Source: Frankiaceae bacterium (GTDB lineage: Bacteria > Actinomycetota > Actinomycetes > JAFAQI01). From it: a stretch of 35,838 nucleotides of DNA. This document shows positions 1 to 8,802 of this stretch, piece after piece. Under the pieces are notes generated by a model. The model was not told where the DNA came from. It made no database searches and was given only the letters and a program-made list of their open reading frames with translations. The DNA is taken from assembly GCA_030840585.1 (NCBI GenBank), contig JAVEEG010000061.1, positions 1 to 35,838 of the forward strand. The letters are read 5' to 3'. How positions within the stretch are numbered: position 1 is the stretch's first letter; the number at the start of each line of letters is the position of its first letter. The position numbers and the translations under genes were made by a program.

Positions 1-111
1 ACCGAGGAGTTCGCGGTGATGATCGACACCTTCCGGCCGCTGCTGATCGGCGAGGCCGCTACTGCGTGTGAGGACACCGGTTACGCCTGGACGTGGGCAA
101 GCCCGCGGTGA
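1..111 (+). CDS. 3' end of a gene of unknown function (partial)
   Basis: Frame 1 is open from the first base to a TGA at 109-111 and encodes 36 residues ending in TWASPR. The start lies outside the window. The fragment is too short to assign: it has a slightly hydrophobic FRPLLIG stretch and one Cys, and I recognise no motif. It is called coding because the frame is open to the window edge, codon use is GC-rich at third positions, and the next gene's long leader begins directly after the stop. It could be a chance open frame. Confidence 0.4.
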   Translation, partial: TEEFAVMIDTFRPLLIGEAATACEDTGYAWTWASPR

Positions 112-151
112 AAGTTGCTCCATTTGGCCGAACACAGATCGTGGTCCCTTA

Positions 152-300
152 GTCACAATTAGTGACGTCGGCGCCAACCGGTGCTGATGGGACGCGAAGA
201 TCCGGACAGCCCTCACCGGCCGCCTCGCAAGAGGTGGCGCGGAGACAATCGGTCGCCTAGGCCGTCCGGGGAGCGAGTGGCGAGACCGCCCCTGCCCCTG
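152..300 (+). promoter_or_regulatory. Structured 5' leader, possible unclassified or degenerate riboswitch
   Basis: About 250 bases separate the upstream stop from the GTG at 358. They contain a palindrome GTCAC-AATTA-GTGAC (152-166), a segment reading GGGACGCGAAGATCCGGACA (190-208 region), and a perfect 8-bp stem GCCGCCTC/GAGGTGGC closed by a GCAA tetraloop (219-238), followed by another GC-rich block. The GACGCGAAG segment recalls c-di-GMP-I (GEMM) aptamers and the CCGGACAGC...CACC segment recalls the 3' part of c-di-AMP aptamers, but neither full consensus is present. The downstream gene encodes a wall-anchored exported protein, a common target of both classes. Structure is seen; class is unresolved. 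Confidence 0.35.
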
Positions 301-357
301 AGGGTTGTTGTGGCCGGTCCGCCGTGTCACGGAGCCCGCTCGGACGGGAGATTTTCC

Positions 358-1359
358 GTGGCAACACACGCATTTGCACGCCGGCTCGGCGTCGTGACGT
401 CGTCGACCGTCCTCGCGATCGCCGCACTCGGCGGCGTCGCCTCGGCTTCACCCGGCAACGGCAACGGCGCCGCCAACGGCGCCGCCAACGGGGCCGGCAA
501 CGGCAACGGTGCGGCCCAGTCGGCCGCGCACGCCAACGCCAATTCGGGCAAGGTGAACGCCGCCGACTCGAGCGCCAGTGGCGCGGCCGGCTCGCACTCG
601 ACGGACGGCACGGCCGGCACCTCGGGCGACCCGAGCCAGCCGCAGCCGGTCTCGACCGCCGACGCGAACACCGGTGGCGCGAACGGCCAGTGTCCGGGCG
701 GCCCGTACTGCTCGACCCGTGACGGCAGCCCGTCCGGCAACGGCAACGGCGGCGGCAAGGCGACCGGCAAGCCGTGCGCCGGCTGCGTCGGCAAGGCCGA
801 CAACAAGAACCCGAAGGGCCAGATGCCCGGCGGCAGCGACCACAACGCCGGCTACGAGTGCGACCGCAACCACGGCATCGGCCGTAGCAACCCGGCGCAC
901 ACCGGCTGCACCACGCCGACGACCGTGACGACCTGCCCGTCGGGCCAGGTCATGGTGGCCGGCACCTGCACGACGCCGGCGACGGACACGACCTGCCCCT
1001 CGGGTCAGGTCATGGTGGCCGGCACCTGCACCACGCCGGGGACCGACACAACCTGCCCGTCGGGTCAGGTCATGGTGGCCGGCACCTGCACCACGCCTGG
1101 GACCGAGAACACCTGCCCGGCGGGCGAGGAGATGGCGAACGGGGCCTGCGTTCTAGGCACCAGCTTCACCCGTCACCCCGCCGTCCACGTACCGGCGACC
1201 GTCCTGGGGGAACGGGTCGTCCGTGCGGCGCAGGTCAGCGCGTCCGCGACGTCACTGCCGTTCACCGGCGTACCGACGGGTGAGCTCCTGCTCCTCGCCG
1301 CTGCCGCGCTGACGGCCGGCGGCGCGCTGACCGTCGCCGGTCGCCGCCGGCTCGGGTAG
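358..1359 (+). CDS. Secreted, repeat-containing protein with LPFTG sorting signal
   Basis: A 333-residue protein of unknown function predicted to be exported and covalently anchored to the cell wall. The GTG at 358 is chosen because GGGAG sits 8 nt upstream and a signal peptide begins there (Arg-Arg followed by a hydrophobic run ending in ASA, about residues 1-36). The mature part starts with a Gly/Asn/Ala-rich low-complexity segment, continues with a Cys-bearing segment, and then carries three near-identical 20-residue repeats of the type TTCPSGQVMVAGTCTTP, each with two Cys, plus a decayed fourth. The C-terminus has LPFTG, a hydrophobic helix and an RRR tail, the classic sortase signal. No catalytic domain is seen; a structural or adhesive surface role is inference. 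It is likely controlled by the structured leader before it. Confidence 0.8.
   Translation: MATHAFARRLGVVTSSTVLAIAALGGVASASPGNGNGAANGAANGAGNGNGAAQSAAHANANSGKVNAADSSASGAAGSHSTDGTAGTSGDPSQPQPVSTADANTGGANGQCPGGPYCSTRDGSPSGNGNGGGKATGKPCAGCVGKADNKNPKGQMPGGSDHNAGYECDRNHGIGRSNPAHTGCTTPTTVTTCPSGQVMVAGTCTTPATDTTCPSGQVMVAGTCTTPGTDTTCPSGQVMVAGTCTTPGTENTCPAGEEMANGACVLGTSFTRHPAVHVPATVLGERVVRAAQVSASATSLPFTGVPTGELLLLAAAALTAGGALTVAGRRRLG
928..1152 (+). repeat. 60-bp in-frame tandem repeat (3 units plus a decayed fourth)
   Basis: Units at 928-987, 988-1047 and 1048-1107 differ at only a few positions. A divergent fourth unit follows to about 1152. Each unit encodes 20 residues with two Cys, and the period is a multiple of three, so copy number can change without breaking the frame. 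Confidence 0.9.
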
Positions 1360-1390
1360 GCAGCGAGCACAGCCAGCACCACCTCCTCCC

Positions 1391-1438
1391 AAGCGTGCGC
1401 GCCCCTGGTTGCTATACCGACCGGGGGCGCGCACGCTT
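1391..1438 (+). terminator. Strong hairpin terminator
   Basis: A perfect 15-bp inverted repeat, AAGCGTGCGCGCCCC (1391-1405) and its complement (1424-1438), has an 18-nt loop and is followed by a T-containing CTTCTTCG. It lies 31 bases after the stop of the wall-anchored protein gene and before the glutamate dehydrogenase gene. Confidence 0.75.
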
Positions 1439-1507
1439 CTTCGTTACGCGCCGGGGCGCGGTGTTCGTCGGATTCGCCGTACCGTTCTGATCGCTGCGGG
1501 CGCGTGA

Positions 1508-1513
1508 CAGGAT
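1508..1513 (+). promoter_or_regulatory. Possible -10 element for leaderless transcript of gdh
   Basis: CAGGAT lies exactly 6 nt before the GTG at 1520, the spacing expected for an actinobacterial leaderless mRNA. No Shine-Dalgarno sequence is evident at this start. Confidence 0.3.
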
Positions 1514-1519
1514 GCTCGC

Positions 1520-2773
<1,254 letters not shown>

Positions 2774-2866
2774 GCCGTTTCTTGCGCCGAACTGTCGCCT
2801 CGGCGTGCCAGAATGACACCGGTGTAAGTTTGGCGCGGCAGGCGTGATTCAGCCGGGGAGATGGCA

Positions 2867-3160
2867 ATGGAGCACCTAGCGGCACTGCCCGGCGGGCAGC
2901 CGGTCACCGGTGAGCTGACCGAGCGCGACCGGGCGATCCTGGCGTTCGAGCGGCAGTGGTGGAAGTACGCCGGCGCCAAGGAGCAGTCCATCCGCGAGCA
3001 GTTCGACATGTCCGCGACCCGCTACTACCAGGTTCTCAACGCGCTGCTCGACCGGCCGGAGGCGCTCGCCGCCGACCCGATGCTGGTCAAGCGGCTGCGC
3101 CGGCTGCGGACCGCACGCCAGCGGGCCCGCTCGGCCCGCCGCCTCGGCATCGAGGTGTGA
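2867..3160 (+). CDS. DUF3263 family protein
   Basis: A small basic protein of 97 residues. It matches the actinobacterial DUF3263 family: an N-terminal helical segment with ERDRAILAFERQWWKYAGAK, then a helix-turn-helix-like region with SATRYYQVLNALLDRPEAL, and an Arg-rich tail. The family's function is unknown; the helical pattern resembles a DNA-binding fold. An ATG at 2861 directly abuts GGGGAG, leaving no spacing, so the in-frame ATG at 2867, 6 nt after that ribosome site, is preferred. The stop overlaps the GTG of the next gene by 4 bases (GTGA), implying translational coupling with the LytR_C protein. Confidence 0.85.
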   Translation: MEHLAALPGGQPVTGELTERDRAILAFERQWWKYAGAKEQSIREQFDMSATRYYQVLNALLDRPEALAADPMLVKRLRRLRTARQRARSARRLGIEV

Positions 3161-3780
3161 CCTCCCCGCCCTCGCGGCCAGACGGCGTCCGCCCGTCTCG
3201 ACACCGCGCGGGTGAGCCAGCCTCGGCGACGCTACGACGACTGCTGCCGCCACTCGGCGCCGTGGGTTCCGTCGTCGTCGTGGTCGTGCTGCTGCTGTTC
3301 CTGAACAGTCGATCGGCGCCGCCCGGCGCAGGCCCGGCCATCGAGGTGCCGCGCTCGCCGACACCGGGTGCATCGGTCTCAGCCACCGCGACCCCAACCC
3401 CGGCGCCGGCGGCGAGCCCGACGGCGACCCCCGCGCCGACCCAACCGCCGCCGACCGCGCCGGCCCCGCCGGTCAGCGAGCCACCGGCGACGACCCAGCC
3501 CGTTGTGGCCAAGGCCCCGGTGACCGTGCTGAACAACTCCCGCCGTAACGGGCTCGGCCACGAGGTCGCGGCCGAGCTACAGGCGAAGGGCTGGCCGATC
3601 GCGAAGATCGGCAACTACCGCGGCCGGATCGCGGTCACCACCGTCTACTACGCCGCCGGGCAGCAGGCTCAGGCGCGCGAGCTGGCCCGGGAGTTTCCGC
3701 AGATCCAGCGGATCGAGCCGCGGTTCGCCGGCCTGCCGGGCAGCGGCCTGACCCTCGTCGTCACCCGCGACTGGCGCTGA
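3157..3780 (+). CDS. LytR C-terminal domain membrane protein
   Basis: A 207-residue single-pass membrane protein. A basic N-terminus precedes one membrane helix rich in Val/Leu (GSVVVVVVLLLFLN, about residues 35-49). A long Pro/Ala/Thr-rich linker follows, and the C-terminal 85 residues form a LytR_C domain starting VTVLNNSRRNGLGHEVAAEL. The same domain is appended to some LytR-CpsA-Psr phosphotransferases, but the catalytic LCP domain is absent here, so this is a stand-alone extracytoplasmic domain, presumably acting at the envelope. The GTG start at 3157 overlaps the DUF3263 stop. otsB begins 4 bases after its stop, so the three genes are probably one operon. Confidence 0.85.
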   Translation: MTSPPSRPDGVRPSRHRAGEPASATLRRLLPPLGAVGSVVVVVVLLLFLNSRSAPPGAGPAIEVPRSPTPGASVSATATPTPAPAASPTATPAPTQPPPTAPAPPVSEPPATTQPVVAKAPVTVLNNSRRNGLGHEVAAELQAKGWPIAKIGNYRGRIAVTTVYYAAGQQAQARELAREFPQIQRIEPRFAGLPGSGLTLVVTRDWR

Positions 3781-3784
3781 CCCG

Positions 3785-4594
3785 GTGCTGCCCGATCCGC
3801 GCACCGCGGCTGGCCGGCTCGGCCTCGCCGCCGTCCTCGCCGACCCCGCCCGGGCCGCCATTGCAATCGACTACGACGGAACCCTCGCCCCGATCGTCTC
3901 GCGGCCGGAGGACGCCCGTCCGGCAGCGGGTGCGATCGAGGCGCTCACCGCGTTGGCGCTCGCCGTCGGTCGGTGCGCCGTGGTCAGCGGTCGCGGCGCG
4001 CAGGACGCGGTCGCGCTCGGCGGGCTCGACGCGGTGCCGGGGCTGCTGGTCGTCGGCCACTACGGCCTGGAGTCATGGTTCGGCGGGCAGCTCGACTCGC
4101 CGCCGCCGGAGCCGGGAGTCGACGCCGCCCGGCAGCGGGTCGCCGAGCTGGTTCGCGCAGCACCCGAGGGCGTGCACCTCGAAGACAAGCGGCATTCGCT
4201 GGTCGTGCACACCCGGCCGGCTGCCGACCCGGCGGCGGCGCTCACGGCGCTCACCGAGCCGTTGCAGTTGATCGCCCGCGCGTGCGGGCTCGAGGTCGTA
4301 CCGGGCCGGATGGTGCTCGAGCTGCGGCCGCCCGGCATCGACAAGGGCCTCGCGGTGGGCCGGCTCGCCGAGGGCTGGGGCGCGGTCGGTTACATCGGCG
4401 ACGACCTCGGCGACCTGCCCGCGTACGACGCGGTCGAGCAGTTGCGGGCGGACGGCGTACCCGGCTTCACCGCGGCGAGTGTGTCCGGTGCGGACACGCC
4501 GCCGGAGCTGGCCGAGCGGGCCGATCTCGTACTCGCCGGACCGGCCGCGGTAGTGGCGTTCCTGCGCGCGCTCGCGGAAACCATCGGCGCCTAA
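3785..4594 (+). CDS. otsB: Trehalose-6-phosphate phosphatase
   Basis: A 269-residue HAD-superfamily phosphatase that removes phosphate from trehalose 6-phosphate, the last step of the OtsA-OtsB route. Motif I is IDYDGTLAP, with nucleophile D29 and acid/base D31. A conserved Lys lies in PGIDKG (K187), and the Mg-binding acidic motif is GDDLGD (about 205-210). The length agrees with single-domain bacterial OtsB. The start is GTG at 3785, only 4 bases after the LytR_C stop. The partner otsA lies 0.7 kb away on the opposite strand, separated by a PPOX-fold gene, so the two are not co-transcribed. Confidence 0.93.
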   Translation: MLPDPRTAAGRLGLAAVLADPARAAIAIDYDGTLAPIVSRPEDARPAAGAIEALTALALAVGRCAVVSGRGAQDAVALGGLDAVPGLLVVGHYGLESWFGGQLDSPPPEPGVDAARQRVAELVRAAPEGVHLEDKRHSLVVHTRPAADPAAALTALTEPLQLIARACGLEVVPGRMVLELRPPGIDKGLAVGRLAEGWGAVGYIGDDLGDLPAYDAVEQLRADGVPGFTAASVSGADTPPELAERADLVLAGPAAVVAFLRALAETIGA

Positions 4595-4597
4595 GGT
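4592..4597 (+). promoter_or_regulatory. -10 element for a leaderless transcript
   Basis: TAAGGT overlaps the otsB stop codon and lies exactly 6 nt before the ATG at 4604. There is no ribosome-binding site between it and the ATG. Confidence 0.45.
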
Positions 4598-4603
4598 CGT
4601 GGT

Positions 4604-5149
4604 ATGGGCAAGGTGTTCGACGGGATCGACGACGCGCTGGCGGCGTGGATCCGTACCCAACCGGTGTGGTTCGTCGCGACCGCGCCGCTCGCCGCTGACG
4701 GCCGGGTCAACGTGTCGCCGCGCGGGCTGGACTCGCTGTCGATCCTCGGACCGCATCGAATCGCGTGGGTCGACTTCACCGGCAGCGGCGTCGAGACGAT
4801 CGCGCACCTGCGCGAGAACGGCCGGATCAGCGTGATGTTCTGCAGCTTCGACAAGCGGCCGCGGGTGGTCCGATTGCACGGCACCGGCCGCGTCGTACCG
4901 CCCGGCGAGCCGGAGTACGACGACGTCGTCGCGCGCCACGCGCCGCATCCCAGCACCCGCGCGGTCGTGGTCGTCGAGGTCACTCGGGTGAGTGACTCCT
5001 GCGGGTACGGCGTGCCGGTGATGGACTTCGTGGGCGAGCGTGACCTGTTGCGGCTCGGTGCGGAGAAGCGTGGCCCGGACGGGCTGGCCGACTACCGGGC
5101 GAAGCACAACGCGCACAGCATCGACGGTCTGCCGGGCCTGCCGACGTAA
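4604..5149 (+). CDS. Pyridoxamine 5'-phosphate oxidase-fold (PPOX) family protein
   Basis: A 181-residue protein of the split-barrel flavin-binding superfamily. The N-terminal half reads QPVWFVATAPLAADGRVNVSPRG, followed by IAWVDFTGSGVETIAHLRENG and SVMFCSFDKRPRVVRLHGTGR, the typical barrel strands and phosphate-contacting loop of the subgroup. Relatives bind FMN or F420 or act as general stress proteins; the substrate cannot be told from sequence. The C-terminal part is shared with actinobacterial homologues annotated only as PPOX class. It seems to be read from its own leaderless promoter and faces otsA tail to tail. Confidence 0.85.
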   Translation: MGKVFDGIDDALAAWIRTQPVWFVATAPLAADGRVNVSPRGLDSLSILGPHRIAWVDFTGSGVETIAHLRENGRISVMFCSFDKRPRVVRLHGTGRVVPPGEPEYDDVVARHAPHPSTRAVVVVEVTRVSDSCGYGVPVMDFVGERDLLRLGAEKRGPDGLADYRAKHNAHSIDGLPGLPT

Positions 5150-5151
5150 CG

Positions 5152-5304
5152 CAGCGTGCCCGCCGCGAAGCTGTTCTCTCCCGCACCTAACCCGCTCCGA
5201 TGCTGACTCAACCCACCACGGGCTTGAGTCCAACCACTCTCGGGTTGACTCAACCCGCTGGGTGCTTAGGCGCGCAACAAGACCCAGTGCCGGCGGGCAC
5301 GCTG
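5152..5304 (+). repeat. Nested inverted repeats in the otsA convergent gap (bidirectional terminator region)
   Basis: An outer perfect 14-bp inverted repeat, CAGCGTGCCCGCCG (5152-5165) against CGGCGGGCACGCTG (5291-5304), encloses two smaller ones: GACTCAACCC/GGGCTTGAGTC (5205-5230) and the 17-nt palindrome CGGGTTGACTCAACCCG (5241-5257). Both inner hairpins share the TTGACTCAA-like core. The segment lies between two converging stops, so termination for both strands is the simplest role. Confidence 0.6.
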
Positions 5305-5333
5305 AGTCACGGTTACGCGGAGAAGCAGCAGAG

Positions 5334-6767
5334 TCAGTCGAGCGCTGCCAGCTGGGCGGCGAACCATGCTGTCGGCGGCAAGGCGGTTGCCGCCCGGGCG
5401 AGCCGTTCGCTGCGGCGTCGACGTTCGGCGGGATCCATCAGCAGCGCCTCGTGCATCGCCCGCGCAGTACCCGACACGTCGAACGGGTTGACCGTCAACG
5501 CATCCGCGCCGAACTCGTCGGCCGCGCCGGCCTCGCGCGACAGCACCAGCGCGACCCCATTTTCGGACAGCACCGGCCCTTCCTTCGCGACCAGATTCAT
5601 CCCGTCCCGCAACGGATTCACGACCAACACTTCGGCCAGTTGCAACGCCGCGAGCGATCGCGCGTAGTCGTCGTTAACTTCGAGCAACAGCGGCGACCAT
5701 CCGTTGCCGGCGAACTCGTCGTCGATCTCGCGCGCGAGCCGCTGCACCTCCGCGGTGTACGCGCGGTAGTCCGGCAGGTCGTGCCGCGACGGGTATGCGA
5801 ACACGACATGCATGACGTTGCCGCGATGTTCGGGATGTGTTCGCAACAGTTCGCGGTACGCCGCCAGCCCGCGGACGATGTTCTTCGACAGCTCGGTCCG
5901 GTCGACCCGCACGATCACTCGCCGATCGCCGATCCGCTGGCGCAACGCGTCCCGGCGTAACCCGACGTCCGGCCGAGAGACCCGCTCGCGCAACTCCTCG
6001 GCGTCGACGCCGAGTGGATGCACGCGTACCGACGTCGACCGGTTGCCGAGATGCACATTGCCGCCGCCGGCATCGGCACCGAGCAGCCGCACGCAACACC
6101 GCACGAACGCCTCGGCCCACCGCGGCGACAGGAAGCCGACACTGTCCGCGCCGAGCATCCCGGTGAGGATCGCGGCCGCGATGTCGTCCGGCAGCAACGA
6201 GAAGTACGACGGCTCCGCCCACGGCGTGTGGGTGAAGTGGCCGATTCGCAGGTCGGGCCGCAGCTCGCGCACCATCCGCGGCACCAGCATCAGGTGGTAG
6301 TCCTGCACCAACACCTTCGCGCCGTCGGCCGCCTCTTCGGCGAGTGCGGCCGCGAACGCGCGGTTGTAGTCGACGTACGCCTGCCAGTAGCGCGCCCACC
6401 GCGCGTCGAACACCGGCGTGCGCGGGGTGTCGAACAACGTGTGGTTGACGTACCAGATCGTCGAGTTCGCGACCGCGTTGTATGCGCTGCGGAACGTCGA
6501 CTCGTCAATGGGCAGCATCCGTACGGCGGCGCCGCCGGTGTCGTGACCGGCCAGGTCGAGCCGGCCGCCGGGTGCCGCCGCCGCGGCCAATCGGTCGGCG
6601 TCGGACAGCGCCGCGCACACCCACACCGACAGGCCGTCGCGGGCCGCGGTCGAGACGCCGGACACCAGACCGCCGCCGCCGCGGGACAACGTCAGCCCGC
6701 CGTCGTCGCCGAGCCGGAAGCTCACCGGCCCGCGATTGGAGGCAACGAGTACGTCGGCGCGCGGCAC
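5334..6767 (-). CDS. otsA: Trehalose-6-phosphate synthase (GT20)
   Basis: A 477-residue glycosyltransferase of family GT20 that joins a nucleotide-glucose donor to glucose 6-phosphate. Family landmarks: N-terminal VLVASNRGPVSF and GGGGLVSG loop, VQDYHLMLVPRMVRELRPDLRIGHF, a Rossmann C-terminal half with VRVDRTELSKNIVRGL, and the donor-binding NPLRDGMNLVAKE plus LVLSREAGAADEFGADALTVNPFD. Length and motif order agree with actinobacterial OtsA. The start is GTG at 6767; no ribosome-binding site is visible but a TACGCT box 7 nt upstream suggests a leaderless mRNA. It is divergent from the CDF exporter with only 35 bases between the starts. Confidence 0.93.
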   Translation of the reverse strand: MPRADVLVASNRGPVSFRLGDDGGLTLSRGGGGLVSGVSTAARDGLSVWVCAALSDADRLAAAAAPGGRLDLAGHDTGGAAVRMLPIDESTFRSAYNAVANSTIWYVNHTLFDTPRTPVFDARWARYWQAYVDYNRAFAAALAEEAADGAKVLVQDYHLMLVPRMVRELRPDLRIGHFTHTPWAEPSYFSLLPDDIAAAILTGMLGADSVGFLSPRWAEAFVRCCVRLLGADAGGGNVHLGNRSTSVRVHPLGVDAEELRERVSRPDVGLRRDALRQRIGDRRVIVRVDRTELSKNIVRGLAAYRELLRTHPEHRGNVMHVVFAYPSRHDLPDYRAYTAEVQRLAREIDDEFAGNGWSPLLLEVNDDYARSLAALQLAEVLVVNPLRDGMNLVAKEGPVLSENGVALVLSREAGAADEFGADALTVNPFDVSGTARAMHEALLMDPAERRRRSERLARAATALPPTAWFAAQLAALD

Positions 6768-6774
6768 GCCGGGG

Positions 6775-6780
6775 AGCGTA
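6775..6780 (-). promoter_or_regulatory. -10 element for leaderless otsA transcript
   Basis: On the minus strand TACGCT ends 7 nt before the otsA GTG at 6767, with no Shine-Dalgarno between them. Confidence 0.4.
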
Positions 6781-6802
6781 CCGGCGACCGCCGTACGGCA
6801 CA

Positions 6803-7747
6803 GTGGTCGTCGTGGCCGACGAGAAGGACAGCGCCTTCACCGTCATCGTTGCGATCTTCGCCAACCTCGGCATCGCGATCGCGAAAGGGATTGCCGGCGC
6901 GCTGTCCGGCTCGGCGGCGATGATCTCGGAGGCGGCGCACTCGGTCGCGGACACGATGAACGAAGTGCTGCTGCTGGTCGCGGTCCGGCGCAGCGACCGG
7001 CCGGCCGACGCCCGGCATCCGTTCGGCTACGGCCGCGAGCGCTACTTCTGGACGTTGCTCGCCGCGGTCGGGATCTTCGTCGGCGGCGGCGTTTTCTCGG
7101 TGCTACAAGGCGTGAACGAACTACGCGGCGGCGAGGGTGAGGGCGGCCACTTCCGGCTGTCCTACATCGTCCTTGCGGTGTCGTTCGGGCTCGAGTTGGT
7201 GTCGTGGTTGCAGGCTCGGTCGCAGCTGCGCAGTGACGCCGCGCGCACCGGGCGGAAGATGCGCGACCAGTTGTGGGCGACGACGGATCCCGCGGCGACG
7301 ACGGTGTTCTTCGAGGACACCGCGGCGCTGGCCGGTCTCGTCATCGCCGGCATCGGTGTGGCGCTGCACGAGGCGACGCACGACTCGATGTGGGACGGCC
7401 TCGCGTCGATCGCGATCGGTGTCCTGCTGGCCGTCGTTGCCGTTGCACTTGGACGGGAGAACCGCAGCCTCATCGTCGGTGAGGCTGCCGACCCGCGGCT
7501 ACAAGAAGGCGTGCGCGATCTGCTGGTTGCCCATCCGGAAGTCGACGCGGTCGACGAGCTGCTGACGATGGTGATCGGCCGCGGCGAGGTCTTGGTCGCT
7601 GCGCGGATCGATCTCGACGACGACATCACCGCCGGGCAGGTCGAGGCATTGGCCCGGCGGATGGAACGCGAGATCATCGCCGAACATCCGTTCGTCCGGC
7701 ACTTCTTCCTCGACGTCACCGCGGACTCGGGTACCCCGCAACCGTGA
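6803..7747 (+). CDS. Cation diffusion facilitator family transporter
   Basis: About 314 residues; a proton-coupled divalent metal exporter (Zn, Fe or Mn by family). Membrane helices alternate through residues 12-230. Helix 2 carries HSVAD (H46, D50), the usual metal site, and the second site reads FFEDTAAL (E171, D172) where classical members have HxxxD; this is typical of the ZnT9-like subgroup. A conserved RHPFGYGRERYFW loop follows helix 2. The C-terminal 85 residues form the cytoplasmic ferredoxin-like domain. The start is GTG at 6803 or 6812; neither has a clear ribosome site. The last 32 bases overlap the convergent gpgS gene. Confidence 0.88.
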   Translation: MVVVADEKDSAFTVIVAIFANLGIAIAKGIAGALSGSAAMISEAAHSVADTMNEVLLLVAVRRSDRPADARHPFGYGRERYFWTLLAAVGIFVGGGVFSVLQGVNELRGGEGEGGHFRLSYIVLAVSFGLELVSWLQARSQLRSDAARTGRKMRDQLWATTDPAATTVFFEDTAALAGLVIAGIGVALHEATHDSMWDGLASIAIGVLLAVVAVALGRENRSLIVGEAADPRLQEGVRDLLVAHPEVDAVDELLTMVIGRGEVLVAARIDLDDDITAGQVEALARRMEREIIAEHPFVRHFFLDVTADSGTPQP

Positions 7748-8645
7748 CGATCGGCGGCCTCTCGTGCTCGGTCATGTCCGTCGTCACCAGCCGGTAGCCG
7801 GATCCGTCGCGGACGAACTGGGTGAGGTTCACCGGCGGCGGTACGGCGGCGCCGAGCCGAGCCTGCGCGACTTGCAAAATCTCGACCGCCATCTGCCCGA
7901 GCTTGTGCAGATCCGAGTTGCGGTGCTTGCGCCTCGACAGGTCGACCTGCGCCATCGCATCAAGGCCGGCGCGCTGATAAGTGTCCACCAGCAATCCGAA
8001 CTCGACGCCGTAGCCGCAGGGAAACGGCAACTGTTCCAGCAGCGAACGGCGGGCGGCGTACTCGCCACCGAGTGGCTGCACGAACCCGCTCAACGCTGGC
8101 CAGTGCAACGCGAGCAACGGTCGCGCGACCAGTTCGGTGACCCGGCCGCCGCCGGTCGGCAATTCGACTTCGCCGGTCCGCAACGCGCGGTCGTACGTCG
8201 CCTTCACGAACTGCACGTCGGGGTCGCAGAGCAGCGGGCCAATGAGGCCGGTGACGAAACTGGGTGAGAAGTCGCGCAGGTCGCTGTCGATGAAACAGAC
8301 GACGTCGCCGGACGTTGCGGCGAGCGATCGCCACAGCACTTCGCCCTTGCCCAGGCGCGGCGGCAAGTGCGACAGCACGTCTTCCCGCCGGACAACGCGC
8401 GCACCCGCGGCCGCAGCGACCGCGATCGTGTCGTCGGTGGAACCGGAGTCCATGACGACGACCTCGTCGACGACCGGCAGCGGCCGGATGCGTTGCACGA
8501 TCCGGCCGACCGTGGCCGCTTCGTTCAGTGCCGGCAGTACGACGCTGACCGTCGTGCCGCCTTTCGCGGCGAGCAACCGCGAGACCGGCCAGTCCCGCGC
8601 ATGCGAGGTACGGCGGGAAAACCACGTGTGCGCCGCCGGATCCAT
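7716..8645 (-). CDS. gpgS: Glucosyl-3-phosphoglycerate synthase
   Basis: A 309-residue GT2/GT81-type retaining glycosyltransferase that transfers glucose to 3-phosphoglycerate, the first step to glucosylglycerate and, in mycobacteria, methylglucose lipopolysaccharide. The start of the domain reads SVVLPALNEAATVG, followed by VVVMDSGSTDDT and the metal-binding DSD in CFIDSDLRDF (D120-D122). The later GGEYAARRSLLEQLPF and YGVEFGLLVDTYQRAGLDAMAQVDL segments match actinobacterial GpgS. The ATG at 8645 is chosen because family homology (TWFSRRTSHARDWPV) begins just after it; the frame remains open for another 83 codons upstream, but those run antisense to the SAM riboswitch. It shares a short divergent region with that riboswitch. 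Confidence 0.88.
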   Translation of the reverse strand: MDPAAHTWFSRRTSHARDWPVSRLLAAKGGTTVSVVLPALNEAATVGRIVQRIRPLPVVDEVVVMDSGSTDDTIAVAAAAGARVVRREDVLSHLPPRLGKGEVLWRSLAATSGDVVCFIDSDLRDFSPSFVTGLIGPLLCDPDVQFVKATYDRALRTGEVELPTGGGRVTELVARPLLALHWPALSGFVQPLGGEYAARRSLLEQLPFPCGYGVEFGLLVDTYQRAGLDAMAQVDLSRRKHRNSDLHKLGQMAVEILQVAQARLGAAVPPPVNLTQFVRDGSGYRLVTTDMTEHERPPIVTVAGYPSPR

Positions 8646-8664
8646 GTGTGCGACACTTGCACAC
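8646..8664. promoter_or_regulatory. Inverted repeat at the gpgS start
   Basis: GTGTGC (8646-8651) and GCACAC (8659-8664) flank GACACTT directly upstream of the gpgS ATG. It could be an operator for gpgS; no known consensus is claimed. Confidence 0.25.
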
Positions 8665-8678
8665 GCAACACGCACGAC

Positions 8679-8782
8679 CTCATCAAGAGGGGCAGAGGGA
8701 CCGGCCCGTCGAAGCCCCGGCAACCATCCTCGTGACTGGTGCCAACTCCGGCCCGCAGGCAACCGCATGCGGGAAAGATGAG
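8679..8782 (+). ncRNA. SAM-I (S-box) riboswitch
   Basis: The segment shows the ordered S-box landmarks. P1 is CTCATC (8679-8684) pairing with GATGAG (8777-8782). In between are AAGAGGGGCAGAGGGA, then CCGGCCCG..GAAGCCCCGGCAACC, a GGTGCCAACTCC block, and a final GGGAAAGATGAG. S-adenosylmethionine binding normally switches methionine/sulfur genes off. The aptamer ends just before the GAGGAAAGG ribosome site of the next gene and no poly-U terminator is seen, so translational control is likely. Confidence 0.92.
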
Positions 8783-8802
8783 CGAGGAAAGGCATTTTCG
8801 CC

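Noticed and set aside
928-1152. CRISPR-like array
   Set aside because: The 60-bp units are contiguous, lack spacers and are in frame inside a coding sequence.
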